Origin: Corynebacterium mycetoides
Lineage (GTDB): Bacteria; Actinomycetota; Actinomycetes; Mycobacteriales; Mycobacteriaceae
Length of the DNA: 64,000 nt
Assembly (NCBI RefSeq): GCF_900103625.1
Contig: NZ_LT629700.1
Coordinates: 1,674,001-1,738,000, forward strand
Direction of reading: 5' to 3'
Position 1 is the first letter of the stretch, and every line of letters starts with the position of its first letter. The notes beneath the pieces are model-generated. The model saw only the letters and a program-made list of their open reading frames with translations. It was not told where the DNA came from and did no database searches. The translations under genes were made by a program, and so were the position numbers. Positions 12,269 through 19,815 of this stretch are shown piece by piece.

Positions 12269-12288
12269 ACTGTACCCCGAGGGGGTAC
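12269..12288 (-). promoter_or_regulatory. CsoR-like operator overlapping the lipoprotein promoter
   Basis: Inverted repeat GTACCCC-N3-GGGGTAC with perfect 7-bp arms (12272-12288). The -10 hexamer TACAGT (minus strand, 12269-12274) shares three bases with it and lies 6 nt from the start codon. CsoR copper-sensor operators have the same C-run/G-run architecture. A bound repressor here would block the promoter. Confidence 0.55.
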
Positions 12289-12360
12289 CCGGGGTGTGCC
12301 TTTATCTCCGCTTTATGGCTGCTCCCGGCGTGGAGGCAACCGGCGGCCAGCTAGCGGCCC

Positions 12361-12993
12361 CTAGCGGGTGGCGTCGCGCTGGTCGTCGTCAAGCGTCTCC
12401 AGCGTCGTGAGCTGCTCGTCGATGGAGCTCAGCAGCTCCTCGTCGCGCTCCGCGGGCTCCTCGCCGAGGGGGCCGGCGGGGCGTTCGTCCTCGGTGCGGG
12501 TGGAGTACACGAGCGTGGCGTTGCCGCGCGCGTCCGTCTCCTCGCGCGGGGCGACGCGGGTGTAGGTGACGGCCTCCTTCTTCTTTCCGCCGGCGAGCTT
12601 GTCCTTGAGCAGGAACTCCCACAGCGCCCAGCCGGCGGCGCCCGCCGCGCCGACGCCGAGCAGGGTCGCCACGGCGCCGCCCTTGGAATTCTTCTTCTTC
12701 GCGTCCTTCGCCTCCTGCTTCAGCGCCGCGCGGCGCTCCTCGCGGGTCGGGGCGGCCGCGGCGAAGGCGGCGCGGTGGCGGTCCAGGCGGTTGTGGGAGT
12801 CGCGCGTCAGCTCCCCGGCCTCGCGCCGGGCGGCGTCGTACAGGTCGTCCAGGTTGTCCGGAATGTCGTCCTTCTTGATGGATTCCACGACGGAATCGTA
12901 GATTTCGCGCTGCTTGGCGTCGTCAAGCTGGCGGAAGTAATCGAGGGCGGCGCGTGCGCCCCTGAAGGCGAGGCGGATGGTGAACGGGTTCAT
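12361..12993 (-). CDS. Corynebacterial single-pass membrane protein, function unknown
   Basis: A 210-aa protein starting MNPFTIRLAFRGARAALDYF. The first half is charged and helical (about 1-105), ending in a Lys-rich stretch. One transmembrane segment AVATLLGVGAAGAAGWALWEFLL lies around residues 107-130 (named here by its first and last residues AVATLL and WEFLL), followed by a soluble acidic tail. No known domain recognised. Start ATG 12993 has AAGGA about 9 nt upstream; upstream in-frame codons lack support. The next gene, metF, is divergent. Confidence 0.6.
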   Translation of the reverse strand: MNPFTIRLAFRGARAALDYFRQLDDAKQREIYDSVVESIKKDDIPDNLDDLYDAARREAGELTRDSHNRLDRHRAAFAAAAPTREERRAALKQEAKDAKKKNSKGGAVATLLGVGAAGAAGWALWEFLLKDKLAGGKKKEAVTYTRVAPREETDARGNATLVYSTRTEDERPAGPLGEEPAERDEELLSSIDEQLTTLETLDDDQRDATR

Positions 12994-13117
12994 GGTGCGG
13001 TCCTTCTTCGTCGGGGATGTGTGCAACCCAGAGTAGCGATTTCGCGCCGCAACGATTTTTATTCACCCCGGGCACGCCAGGTGACCTGCATAGACCGAGC
13101 GGTACGATTGAACAGAG

Positions 13118-13146
13118 TTGTCTATCGGTATGCGCATTTATAGATT
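13118..13146 (+). promoter_or_regulatory. metF-metE promoter
   Basis: TTGTCT (13118-13123) and TAGATT (13141-13146) with an ideal 17-bp spacer. Predicted start of transcription is near 13153, leaving a leader of about 64 nt before the GTG at 13217. The leader contains GGCAACCCG but no convincing SAM riboswitch fold, and no TAGAC-N6-GTCTA (McbR-type) palindrome was found. Confidence 0.6.
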
Positions 13147-13216
13147 CTTCAGTCAACGACAAACCGTAAGCGCCGAGCCCGGCCAGGCAACCCGTGTCAG
13201 AAAGAAAGGTATTCTC

Positions 13217-14173
13217 GTGCCCGAGAGATTTCCTTCGACGCGGCTTTCTGCCTCCGCCCCGCTAGATCGCCTCGACGAAGACCCAGCCACCACTCCTGTG
13301 GTGGGCCCGCGCGCCGCGCGTACCGCGCTGAGCTTCGAGCTGATCCCGCCGCGCCACGACGCCGACACCGCGCTGCTGGACACCCTTATCGCCGGCCTGG
13401 CCGAGTACAACCCCGACTACGTTTCCGTGACCTCGTCGCGCCGCTCCGACTGGCTCGAGGGCACCGCCGGTCTGATCAGCCGCATCGCCGAGACCACGGA
13501 CCTCAAGCCCATCGCCCATCTCGCCTGCACCGCCGGCACCCGCGGGGAGCTCGCCGGGTGGATCCGCGCGCTTATCGACGCCGGCGTGCGCGGCTTCCTC
13601 GCCCTGCGCGGCGACCTCCCCGACGGCGTGGCACAGCTGCCCGAGGGTTACCTCCAGCATGCCACCGATCTGCTCAACCTCATCGTCGAGGTCCAAGAGG
13701 AGCAGGCCTTCCGCCTCGCCGCCGGCAAACTGGCCCTGTCCGTGGCCTGCTACCCCTCCGGCCACGCCGAATCCAAAAACGCAGACATGGACCTCGACGT
13801 GCTGCTGGCCAAGCAACGTCTCGGTGCCGACTTCGCCATCACGCAGCTCTTCTTCGAGGCGGAGGACTACCTGAGCTTCGTCGAAAAGTCGCGGCTCGCC
13901 GGGGTGCGCATCCCCTTGATCCCAGGCATCATGCCCATGACCAGCCTCCGCAGGGTTGAGCGCATGGGCGTGCTGTCCGGGATCAAGGTGCCGGAGTGCG
14001 TCACCCGGCGCCTGAGCGCCGCGTCCTCCCCCGAGGAGGAGTACGAGATCGGCATGGAGATGACGGCCGATCTCACCCGCGCAGTCTTGGAGGCCGGCAC
14101 GGGCGGCCTGCACATTTACACGCACAACAACCTTGCGGTGACCCGCGACCTGCTTTCCAGAATCAACATCTAG
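13217..14173 (+). CDS. metF: Methylenetetrahydrofolate reductase
   Basis: A 318-aa MTHFR family TIM-barrel flavoenzyme that reduces 5,10-methylene-THF to 5-methyl-THF, the methyl donor for methionine synthesis. Family marks include LSFELIPPRHD near the N-terminus, VSVTSS, the FLALRGDLP segment, ACYPSGHAES, FAITQLFFEAEDYL and PLIPGIMPM. The start is GTG 13217, supported by AGAAAGG 7 nt upstream; longer in-frame versions would overlap the promoter. The N-terminal 30 residues are a non-conserved extension. metE follows 23 bp downstream in the same orientation, so the two methionine steps are co-transcribed. Confidence 0.9.
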   Translation: MPERFPSTRLSASAPLDRLDEDPATTPVVGPRAARTALSFELIPPRHDADTALLDTLIAGLAEYNPDYVSVTSSRRSDWLEGTAGLISRIAETTDLKPIAHLACTAGTRGELAGWIRALIDAGVRGFLALRGDLPDGVAQLPEGYLQHATDLLNLIVEVQEEQAFRLAAGKLALSVACYPSGHAESKNADMDLDVLLAKQRLGADFAITQLFFEAEDYLSFVEKSRLAGVRIPLIPGIMPMTSLRRVERMGVLSGIKVPECVTRRLSAASSPEEEYEIGMEMTADLTRAVLEAGTGGLHIYTHNNLAVTRDLLSRINI

Positions 14174-14196
14174 CCACACTTTTTAAGGACACAACC

Positions 14197-16458
14197 ATGA
14201 GCTTCCCCAAGGCAACCATCGAGGGATACCCTCGCATCGGCGCGAACCGCGAGCTCAAGCGCGCGCTTGAATCCTACTGGGCCGGCCGCATCGACGCCGA
14301 CACGTTCCGCTCCACCACCCACGCCCTGCGCGTGGACACCTACAACCACCTGCGCGACCTCGGCCTCGCGGAGGACTACGCCATCCCCGCGGACGTGGCC
14401 TACTACGACCAGGTGCTCGAAACCGCGCTGACCGTCGGCCTCATCCCGGGCGGCACGGACCTGGACGAGGAGTTCGCGCTCGCGCGCGGCAACTCCACCC
14501 GCGTCCCGCTCGAGATGACCAAGTGGTTCGACACCAACTACCACTACCTCGTCCCCGAGGTCGCGGCCGGCCAGGACATCACCCCGGCCCCGGAACGCAT
14601 CGTGCGCCTCGTGGAGGAGGCGAACGAGGCCGGCCACAAGGTGCGCCCGGCGCTCGTCGGCCCCGTGACCCTGCTGGCGCTGTCCAAGCCGGTGGAGTGG
14701 TCGCTGCTCGACGCGCTTACCGACGCCTACGCCGAGGTGTTCGCCGCGCTGAAGAACGCCGGCGCCGAGTGGGTCCAGGTCACCGAGCCCGCGCTGGTGG
14801 CCGACCTGTCCACCGAGGACGCTGATCTGGCGCGCTACCTGGAGCAGGCGTGGAGCAAGCTGCTCGCCATCTCCACCGACGAGCGCCCGAACGTGTACCT
14901 GACCACCCCCTACGGCGCCACCCGCAAGGCCTTGCCCGTGCTCGGCCAGCTCAAGCCCGAGGCCCTGCACGTGGACCTGTCCCCGTGGACCCTCGATTCC
15001 GATGCCGACTACCCGCAGCGCGTCGCCGACACCATCCCGGCCGAGGTGCAGCTCGTCGCCGGCGTCATCGACGGCCGCAACGTCTGGGCCGCCAACCTGC
15101 GCGAGCGCACCGAGATCCTCGACGTTCTGCGCGCCGGCGGCCGCGAGGTGGCCGTGTCCACCTCGACGTCCCTGCAGCACGTGCCGCACACGCTGAACGC
15201 GGAGAAGAACCTGCCGATCGACGTGGCCAACTGGCTGTCCTTCGCCGACGAGAAGATCGCCGAGATCCAGGCGCTCGTCACTGGCGAGGCGGGTGCCGCG
15301 GAGGCGTTCGCCCGCTCCGATCGCGCCGTGCGCACCCGCGCCGAGTCCGACCACATCCACAACCAGGCCGTGGTGGACCGCGTCGCGCAGCTGCCGGAAG
15401 GCGAGGTCAAGCGCTCGCCCGCGTTCGCCGAGCGCAAGCGCATCCAGGCCGACGTCCTCGGCCTGCCGGCGCTTCCCACTACCACGATCGGCTCGTTCCC
15501 GCAGACCCCCGAAATCCGCAAGGCGCGCGCCGACCACAAGAGCGGCGAGCTTACCGACGCCCAGTACACCGAGGCCCTGAAGAAGGAGATCAAGGGCGTC
15601 ATCGAGCTGCAGGAGGAGATCGGCCTGGACGTGCTCGTCCACGGCGAGCCCGAGCGCAACGACATGGTGCAGTACTTCGCCGAGCTTCTCGACGGCTTCG
15701 TCGCCACCGAGAACGGCTGGGTCCAGTCGTACGGCTCGCGCTGCACCCGCCCGCCGATCGTCTTCGGCGACGTCTCCCGCCCGGAGCCGATGACGGTGGA
15801 GTGGGCGAAGTACGCCCAGTCCCTGTCCGACAAGCCGGTAAAGGGCATGCTCACCGGCCCGGTGACCATCCTGGCCTGGTCCTTCAAGCGTGACGACGTC
15901 CCCCTGTCCGTCTCCGCCGACCAGATCGCCCTGGCGCTTGCCGACGAGGTGCGTGACCTGGAGAACGCCGGCATTAAGGTGATCCAGATCGACGAGCCCG
16001 CCCTGCGCGAGCTCCTGCCGCTGCGTGCCGACGAGCGCCGCGCCTACCTCGACTGGGCGGTTCGCGCCTTCCGCCTCGTGGCGCTGCAAGCGAACCCGGA
16101 GACCCAGATCCACACCCACCTGTGCTACTCGGAGTTCGGCCAGATCATCGACGCCGTCGCCGGTCTCGACGCCGACGTGACCTCCATCGAGGCGGCACGG
16201 TCCAAGATGGAGCTGCTGGAGGACATCGACGAGACCTTCCACTCGGAGATCGGCCCGGGTGTCTACGACATCCACTCCCCGCGCGTGCCCTCCAAGGAAG
16301 AGATGGCCGAGCTCATCACCGCCGCGCTGGAGAACGTGCCCAACGACCGCCTGTGGGTCAACCCGGACTGCGGCCTGAAGACCCGCGGCTACGCGGAGGT
16401 GGAGCCGTCGCTGAAGAACCTGGTGGCCGCCCGCGACCAGGTCGCCTCCCGGCTGTAG
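14197..16458 (+). CDS. metE: Cobalamin-independent methionine synthase
   Basis: A 753-aa MetE that transfers the methyl group of 5-methyl-THF-polyglutamate to homocysteine. It has the two-barrel layout: an N-terminal domain starting ATIEGYPRIGANRELK, and a catalytic C-terminal domain starting TTTIGSFPQTPEIR (about residue 428). The zinc ligands are His/Cys in HTHLCYSEF, a Glu and Cys in NPDCGLKTRGY. ATG 14197 has AAGGAC 6 nt upstream. Downstream of metF in one operon. No cobalamin riboswitch is visible upstream, unlike many actinobacterial metE genes. Confidence 0.97.
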   Translation: MSFPKATIEGYPRIGANRELKRALESYWAGRIDADTFRSTTHALRVDTYNHLRDLGLAEDYAIPADVAYYDQVLETALTVGLIPGGTDLDEEFALARGNSTRVPLEMTKWFDTNYHYLVPEVAAGQDITPAPERIVRLVEEANEAGHKVRPALVGPVTLLALSKPVEWSLLDALTDAYAEVFAALKNAGAEWVQVTEPALVADLSTEDADLARYLEQAWSKLLAISTDERPNVYLTTPYGATRKALPVLGQLKPEALHVDLSPWTLDSDADYPQRVADTIPAEVQLVAGVIDGRNVWAANLRERTEILDVLRAGGREVAVSTSTSLQHVPHTLNAEKNLPIDVANWLSFADEKIAEIQALVTGEAGAAEAFARSDRAVRTRAESDHIHNQAVVDRVAQLPEGEVKRSPAFAERKRIQADVLGLPALPTTTIGSFPQTPEIRKARADHKSGELTDAQYTEALKKEIKGVIELQEEIGLDVLVHGEPERNDMVQYFAELLDGFVATENGWVQSYGSRCTRPPIVFGDVSRPEPMTVEWAKYAQSLSDKPVKGMLTGPVTILAWSFKRDDVPLSVSADQIALALADEVRDLENAGIKVIQIDEPALRELLPLRADERRAYLDWAVRAFRLVALQANPETQIHTHLCYSEFGQIIDAVAGLDADVTSIEAARSKMELLEDIDETFHSEIGPGVYDIHSPRVPSKEEMAELITAALENVPNDRLWVNPDCGLKTRGYAEVEPSLKNLVAARDQVASRL

Positions 16459-16483
16459 GGGATCCGCGCCTACACTGTTGTGC

Positions 16484-17008
16484 ATGACTTTAAAAACACA
16501 GACCGCAGTCCTGCACACCAACCACGGCGACATCCGCATCGACCTCTTCGGCAACCACGCGCCGCAGACCGTCGAGAACTTCGTCGGCCTGGCCAACGGT
16601 GAGGCGAACTACTCCACCCAGAACGCCTCCGGCACCAGCGAGGGCCCGTTCTACAACGGCGCGATCTTCCACCGCATCATCCCCGGGTTCATGATCCAGG
16701 GCGGTGACCCGACCGGTACCGGCACGGGCGGCCCGGGCTACCAGTTCGCCGACGAGTTCCACCCGGAGCTCCAGTTCGACCGCCCGTTCCTGCTGGCCAT
16801 GGCCAACGCCGGCCCGGGCACGAACGGCTCCCAGTTCTTCATCACGGTGGACAAGACCCCGCACCTGAACAACCGCCACACGATCTTCGGCGAGGTCACC
16901 GATCCGGAGTCCCAGAAGGTGGTCACCGAGATTTCCAACGTGCGCACCGGCCGCATGGACCGCCCGGTCGAGGACGTTGTCATCGAGTCCATCGACATCG
17001 AAAGCTAG
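16484..17008 (+). CDS. ppiA: Cyclophilin-type peptidyl-prolyl cis-trans isomerase
   Basis: A 174-aa cytoplasmic cyclophilin A-like protein that catalyses prolyl cis-trans isomerisation. Diagnostic motifs are FHRIIPGFMIQGGDPTGTG, GPGYQFADEF, LLAMANAGPGTNGSQFFIT and HTIFGEV. Start ATG 16484 follows a -10 box TACACT (16471-16476) by 7 nt with no RBS, so it is a leaderless mRNA. Its terminator (17026-17050) directly abuts the rhomboid start. Conserved actinobacterial neighbour of the gyrA and crgA regions. Confidence 0.95.
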   Translation: MTLKTQTAVLHTNHGDIRIDLFGNHAPQTVENFVGLANGEANYSTQNASGTSEGPFYNGAIFHRIIPGFMIQGGDPTGTGTGGPGYQFADEFHPELQFDRPFLLAMANAGPGTNGSQFFITVDKTPHLNNRHTIFGEVTDPESQKVVTEISNVRTGRMDRPVEDVVIESIDIES

Positions 17009-17025
17009 CCGCCCCCGTACACCGT

Positions 17026-17050
17026 GCCCCCGCCCGCGTGGCGGGGGCGT
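17026..17050 (+). terminator. Terminator of ppiA, directly before the rhomboid start
   Basis: Stem GCCCCCGCC (17026-17034), 5-nt loop, GGCGGGGGC (17040-17048), then GTTTTGTT leading into the ATG at 17057. Confidence 0.85.
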
Positions 17051-17056
17051 TTTGTT

Positions 17057-17659
17057 ATGAACGTTCGCACCTTGTTTTACCGCGCCCCCGCCACCGCGGC
17101 CATCACCGCGCTGTGCGTCCTGGTTTTCGCGGTCACCGCAGCCCAGTCCCGTTCGCTCAATGACCTGGTGTGGGGTTCCTCGCTGGGTGTCCGGATGGTG
17201 CTCTACGGCCCGTTCGTCACCGAGGAACCCCTCGGTTGGCTCCGGCTAATCACGGCCGGGTTTTTGCACCTGGATGCGACCCACCTGTTCGTGAACATGC
17301 TCATGCTCGTGCTCATCGGCGGCGAGGTGGAGCGCTTCGTGGGCACGCCTCGCTTCGTCGCGGCGTGGCTGATCGGCAGCGCGGCGTCGTCGGGGGCGGT
17401 GCTCGCCATGAACTTCGACATTGCCACAGCCGGGGCCTCGGGCGCGTTGTTCACGCTGCTCGTGGTGCTGGTCGCTATTGCTTATCGACGCTCCGCGGAC
17501 CTGCGCGCCCCCGTCTTCCTCTTGGTGCTCAACGTGGCCTACACCTTCGTGGTGCCCGGCGTGAGCGTGTGGGGCCACTTGGGAGGGCTCGCCGCCGGGG
17601 TCGTGCTCGCGTGGCCGCTGACTTGTGCACCGGTTATCCCCAGGCGCAGGCCCCGCTAG
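17057..17659 (+). CDS. Rhomboid family intramembrane serine protease
   Basis: A 200-aa polytopic membrane protease, about six helices. The oxyanion helix motif is HLDATHLFVNM, the catalytic serine is in GASGALF, and the catalytic histidine in GHLGGLAAG. This is a complete rhomboid active site; the substrate is unknown. Start ATG 17057 lies 9 nt after the ppiA terminator stem with no good RBS, so some read-through from ppiA may be required or the terminator may partly attenuate. Its 3' end leads into the DnaA-box cluster. Confidence 0.85.
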   Translation: MNVRTLFYRAPATAAITALCVLVFAVTAAQSRSLNDLVWGSSLGVRMVLYGPFVTEEPLGWLRLITAGFLHLDATHLFVNMLMLVLIGGEVERFVGTPRFVAAWLIGSAASSGAVLAMNFDIATAGASGALFTLLVVLVAIAYRRSADLRAPVFLLVLNVAYTFVVPGVSVWGHLGGLAAGVVLAWPLTCAPVIPRRRPR

Positions 17660-17877
17660 TTGTCCCCAGGATCTTCCACATTGTGGATAACCACAGCCGT
17701 GTAATTCCTAGAACGCCCCGCCGAAAGGCCGCGCAAAGTACCTGAATGAGCCTCCGTGGCCGGCGCGGTGTTCGCACGGTGGAATTTGTGCACAGACTTA
17801 TCCACAGGTGGGGAAAACTCGTTTGTCCACAAGTAGTCCACATCCTGTGGATAAAGAAGTCCCGCCCCGGTGGATAA
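17634..17877. other. Cluster of DnaA boxes
   Basis: Within 244 bp there are three perfect 9-mers TTATCCACA: 17682-17690 (reverse), 17798-17806 (forward) and 17846-17854 (reverse). TTGTCCACA at 17823-17831 is itself the common actinobacterial DnaA box. Near matches are TTATCCCCA (17634-17642), TTGTCCCCA (17660-17668), TAGTCCACA (17834-17842) and the reverse of TTATCCACC (17869-17877). The cluster sits partly in the rhomboid 3' end and partly in the 246-bp intergenic region. It lacks an obvious AT-rich unwinding element, so it may titrate or recharge DnaA rather than be oriC. Confidence 0.75.
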
Positions 17878-17888
17878 CCGGGGCGGGA
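17860..17888 (-). terminator. Terminator of the secreted-protein gene, with a DnaA-like box in its loop
   Basis: A perfect 11-bp stem TCCCGCCCCGG/CCGGGGCGGGA enclosing the loop TGGATAA. On the minus strand it lies 18 bp after the stop of the gene at 17907 and is followed by ACTTCTTTATCC. Confidence 0.75.
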
Positions 17889-17906
17889 CGGTGGCCGAAA
17901 GGGATG

Positions 17907-19247
17907 TTAGAAGATGCCTTCGATCGGCTTGCCGAAGTCGTTGAGGGTGGCCTCGCGGGAGTCAACGTTCTGGTCGTTGCCCGTCGAGGTGTCGCCGGCG
18001 ATGCGGCCGGTCTGGGTCACCGTCATGTAGTTGGTCAGGCGGCCCTCCTTGGTCAGGTTGTCGCCGTAGCTGAACGCGCCGAGCAGCATGTCGTCGTCGG
18101 CGTTAACCGGGTTGGACAGCGTGACCTCGAAGACGCGCGCGTTGGTGTCAAAGTTGTAGCCCAGGTCACGGATGTGGGTGCCGTTCGAGCCGAAGGAGGT
18201 CATGAGCCGGTCCACGCCCACCGGGCCTGCCTCGCGCTTGACCTCGACGCGGAAGGTGACTGCCGGGAACTCCGCCCAGTACCGCTTGGCGCCGACGTTC
18301 TTCACGCGCAGGGCGACCGAACCGGCAAAACCGGGCGCCTTTGCCCCGGAGGTGGTGAAGTAGGGCTCCAAGTCCAGATCCGCCTTGTCCTGCGCAACGG
18401 GGAGCGTCTTTTCCTCGGTGGCCGCGACAGCTTCGAAGCTGCGGTTGGTCACGTCCTCCGCGGCGTCGTCAAGCGGCTCGCCCTGGTTGAGCTTGCGCAC
18501 GTCCTTGTTGTAGGCCGGGTTCGGGTTATCCGTGGTCTCCGTGACCTGTGCGCCCTTGTTCGGAGCCCAGGAATCGGCCGGGGTGGCGTAGTTCTTCACA
18601 CGCACCTCGTTCTTGACCGGCATGTTCGCGATCCACGCGGTCGGGGTTGCCCAGGTGCCGTTCGGGCGGCACCGCTGCTGGGTGCCGGTCATGGTGATGG
18701 TGCGGAAACCGTAGGTGGCTTCGCCGGTGTTACCGGCGGGCACGTCGTATGGGCCGATGGTCTGGCCGACGTTCCACGACAGGGACGCCGAGACGGACCA
18801 CCCGAGGGTCTTTGCCAGCGCGTAGCCGATGGACCCCTGCAGGCCGTCCTTCGAGCCCTGGCCGCCCACGTTGAGGGTTTCGGTCTTGGAGCCGTTCACC
18901 TCCGCGGTGATGGTCTGGGTGCGCGAGAGATCCTGGGTCAGCGGGACCGTGGAGTTGGAGAGGTTGGTCGTCGAGATTGTGCCGACCGGCAGGAAGTTGT
19001 CGGTGACCTTGTACACGATCGTGCGGTAGTCCTCGGCGGAGTTGCACACCGGGCGGGGGTTCAGGATGTTCGCCTTGAGGTGATCGGAGCCGCGGTAGGT
19101 GTGGACAATGGGCAGGGCGTCGTTGGTCGCGGGGGTCTCGGGGGAGGACTCCTCGAGGGTCTGAGCGACAGCCGGTGCGGCACCGGCCGCGATCGCCGCC
19201 GCGGCGGAAAGCGCCGCCACAGAGCGGGAGAAGCGTGAGAGTTTCAT
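17907..19247 (-). CDS. Secreted beta-rich protein, possibly aerolysin-like
   Basis: A 446-aa exported protein with a clear Sec signal peptide (MKLSRFSRSVAALSAAAAIA, cleavage about AVAQ/T). The mature part is rich in Ser/Thr/Val strands. Residues about 95-190 show NSTVPLTQDLSRTQTITAEV, then LNVGGQGSKDGL, GWSVSASLSWNVGQTIGPYDVPAG and TGEATYGFRTITMTG (third segment about 160-183). This alternating pattern, with a Gly/Ser loop and VPAG turn, resembles the membrane-insertion region of aerolysin/ETX-MTX2 pore-forming proteins; that link is inference. Two cysteines (RPVCNS, QQRCRP) could form a disulfide. Start 19247 has AGAAAGG upstream. It ends at a strong hairpin next to the DnaA boxes. Confidence 0.6.
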   Translation of the reverse strand: MKLSRFSRSVAALSAAAAIAAGAAPAVAQTLEESSPETPATNDALPIVHTYRGSDHLKANILNPRPVCNSAEDYRTIVYKVTDNFLPVGTISTTNLSNSTVPLTQDLSRTQTITAEVNGSKTETLNVGGQGSKDGLQGSIGYALAKTLGWSVSASLSWNVGQTIGPYDVPAGNTGEATYGFRTITMTGTQQRCRPNGTWATPTAWIANMPVKNEVRVKNYATPADSWAPNKGAQVTETTDNPNPAYNKDVRKLNQGEPLDDAAEDVTNRSFEAVAATEEKTLPVAQDKADLDLEPYFTTSGAKAPGFAGSVALRVKNVGAKRYWAEFPAVTFRVEVKREAGPVGVDRLMTSFGSNGTHIRDLGYNFDTNARVFEVTLSNPVNADDDMLLGAFSYGDNLTKEGRLTNYMTVTQTGRIAGDTSTGNDQNVDSREATLNDFGKPIEGIF

Positions 19248-19411
19248 CGGGGTGGGCCTTTCTCCTGCTGGAGGTGTAAGACGTCGGCGAGACGAAAAAA
19301 TACGCGGCGTCCCCGTCCACTGGCACCGCGAGGGTGGAACGAAAGTGCACACCCGCCCGCCCTGTCTGCTACGAGAAGGCCCAGCACCGCCGCACGGGGG
19401 CACGAACCGGC

Positions 19412-19451
19412 GTACCCCCGTTTCGTTGCAATATCAACGAAACGGGGGTAC
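19412..19451. repeat. Perfect 17-bp inverted repeat between crgA and the secreted-protein gene
   Basis: Arms GTACCCCCGTTTCGTTG (19412-19428) and its exact reverse complement (19435-19451) are separated by CAATAT. It lies 30 bp downstream of crgA and 165 bp upstream of the secreted-protein start. No U-tract follows on the minus strand. It could be a terminator of a U-poor type or a large operator. Confidence 0.75.
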
Positions 19452-19481
19452 TTTCCCGGGCAAAATTCTACTTTGGTTTAC

Positions 19482-19754
19482 CTAGCGCCATCCCATCGTC
19501 ATGAGCAGCCCGATAATCATCGCGGAGAACCCGATGAGGTAGTTCCACGGGCCGAGCTGGGTCAGGAACGGAACCTGATCCCCGGCCACGTAGAACACGA
19601 TCAGCCATGCCAGGCCCAGAATGAGCAGGCCGAACATGATGATCTTGTACCACAACGGGGTGCCGCCGGTGTTGATCTTCACCGGGGTGCGGGAGGCGCC
19701 GGTCGAGGTAGTGGGGACCGGGCGGGCGTCCTTGGTTACTTTTGCCTTGGGCAT
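19482..19754 (-). CDS. crgA: Cell division protein CrgA
   Basis: A 90-aa two-helix membrane protein of the CrgA family (FtsZ/PBP-interacting divisome factor of actinobacteria). A positively charged cytoplasmic N-terminus with TPVKINTGGTPLWYKIIMFG leads to TM1, then DQVPFLTQLGPWNYLIGF and TM2 ending MTMGWR: the usual CrgA ending. ATG 19754 has AAGGAT 9 nt upstream. It follows pknB on the same strand with a 61-bp gap, the standard actinobacterial arrangement of crgA beside the pknB operon. Confidence 0.95.
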   Translation of the reverse strand: MPKAKVTKDARPVPTTSTGASRTPVKINTGGTPLWYKIIMFGLLILGLAWLIVFYVAGDQVPFLTQLGPWNYLIGFSAMIIGLLMTMGWR

Positions 19755-19815
19755 TTCGCTACATCCTTACAGTAGTTGCGGGCATCTGTGCTGGAACTGT
19801 ACCAGCGGGGCAGAA

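Noticed and set aside
13091..13125. TAGAC ... GTCTA pair upstream of metF as an McbR operator
   Set aside because: The half-sites are about 24 bp apart, while the McbR motif has a 6-bp spacer; treated as coincidence.
13153..13216. Possible SAM-type riboswitch in the metF leader (GGCAACCCG motif)
   Set aside because: The leader is only about 64 nt and does not show the paired helices of a known SAM class; a single short motif is not enough.
14170..16596. Long minus-strand open frame opposite metE (808 codons)
   Set aside because: Shadow frame caused by high third-position GC on the real gene; composition is Val/Gly/Leu-rich and no motif is present.
17660..17890. DnaA-box cluster interpreted as oriC itself
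   Set aside because: No AT-rich unwinding region is visible and dnaA is expected upstream of recF outside the window; kept as a DnaA-binding locus only.
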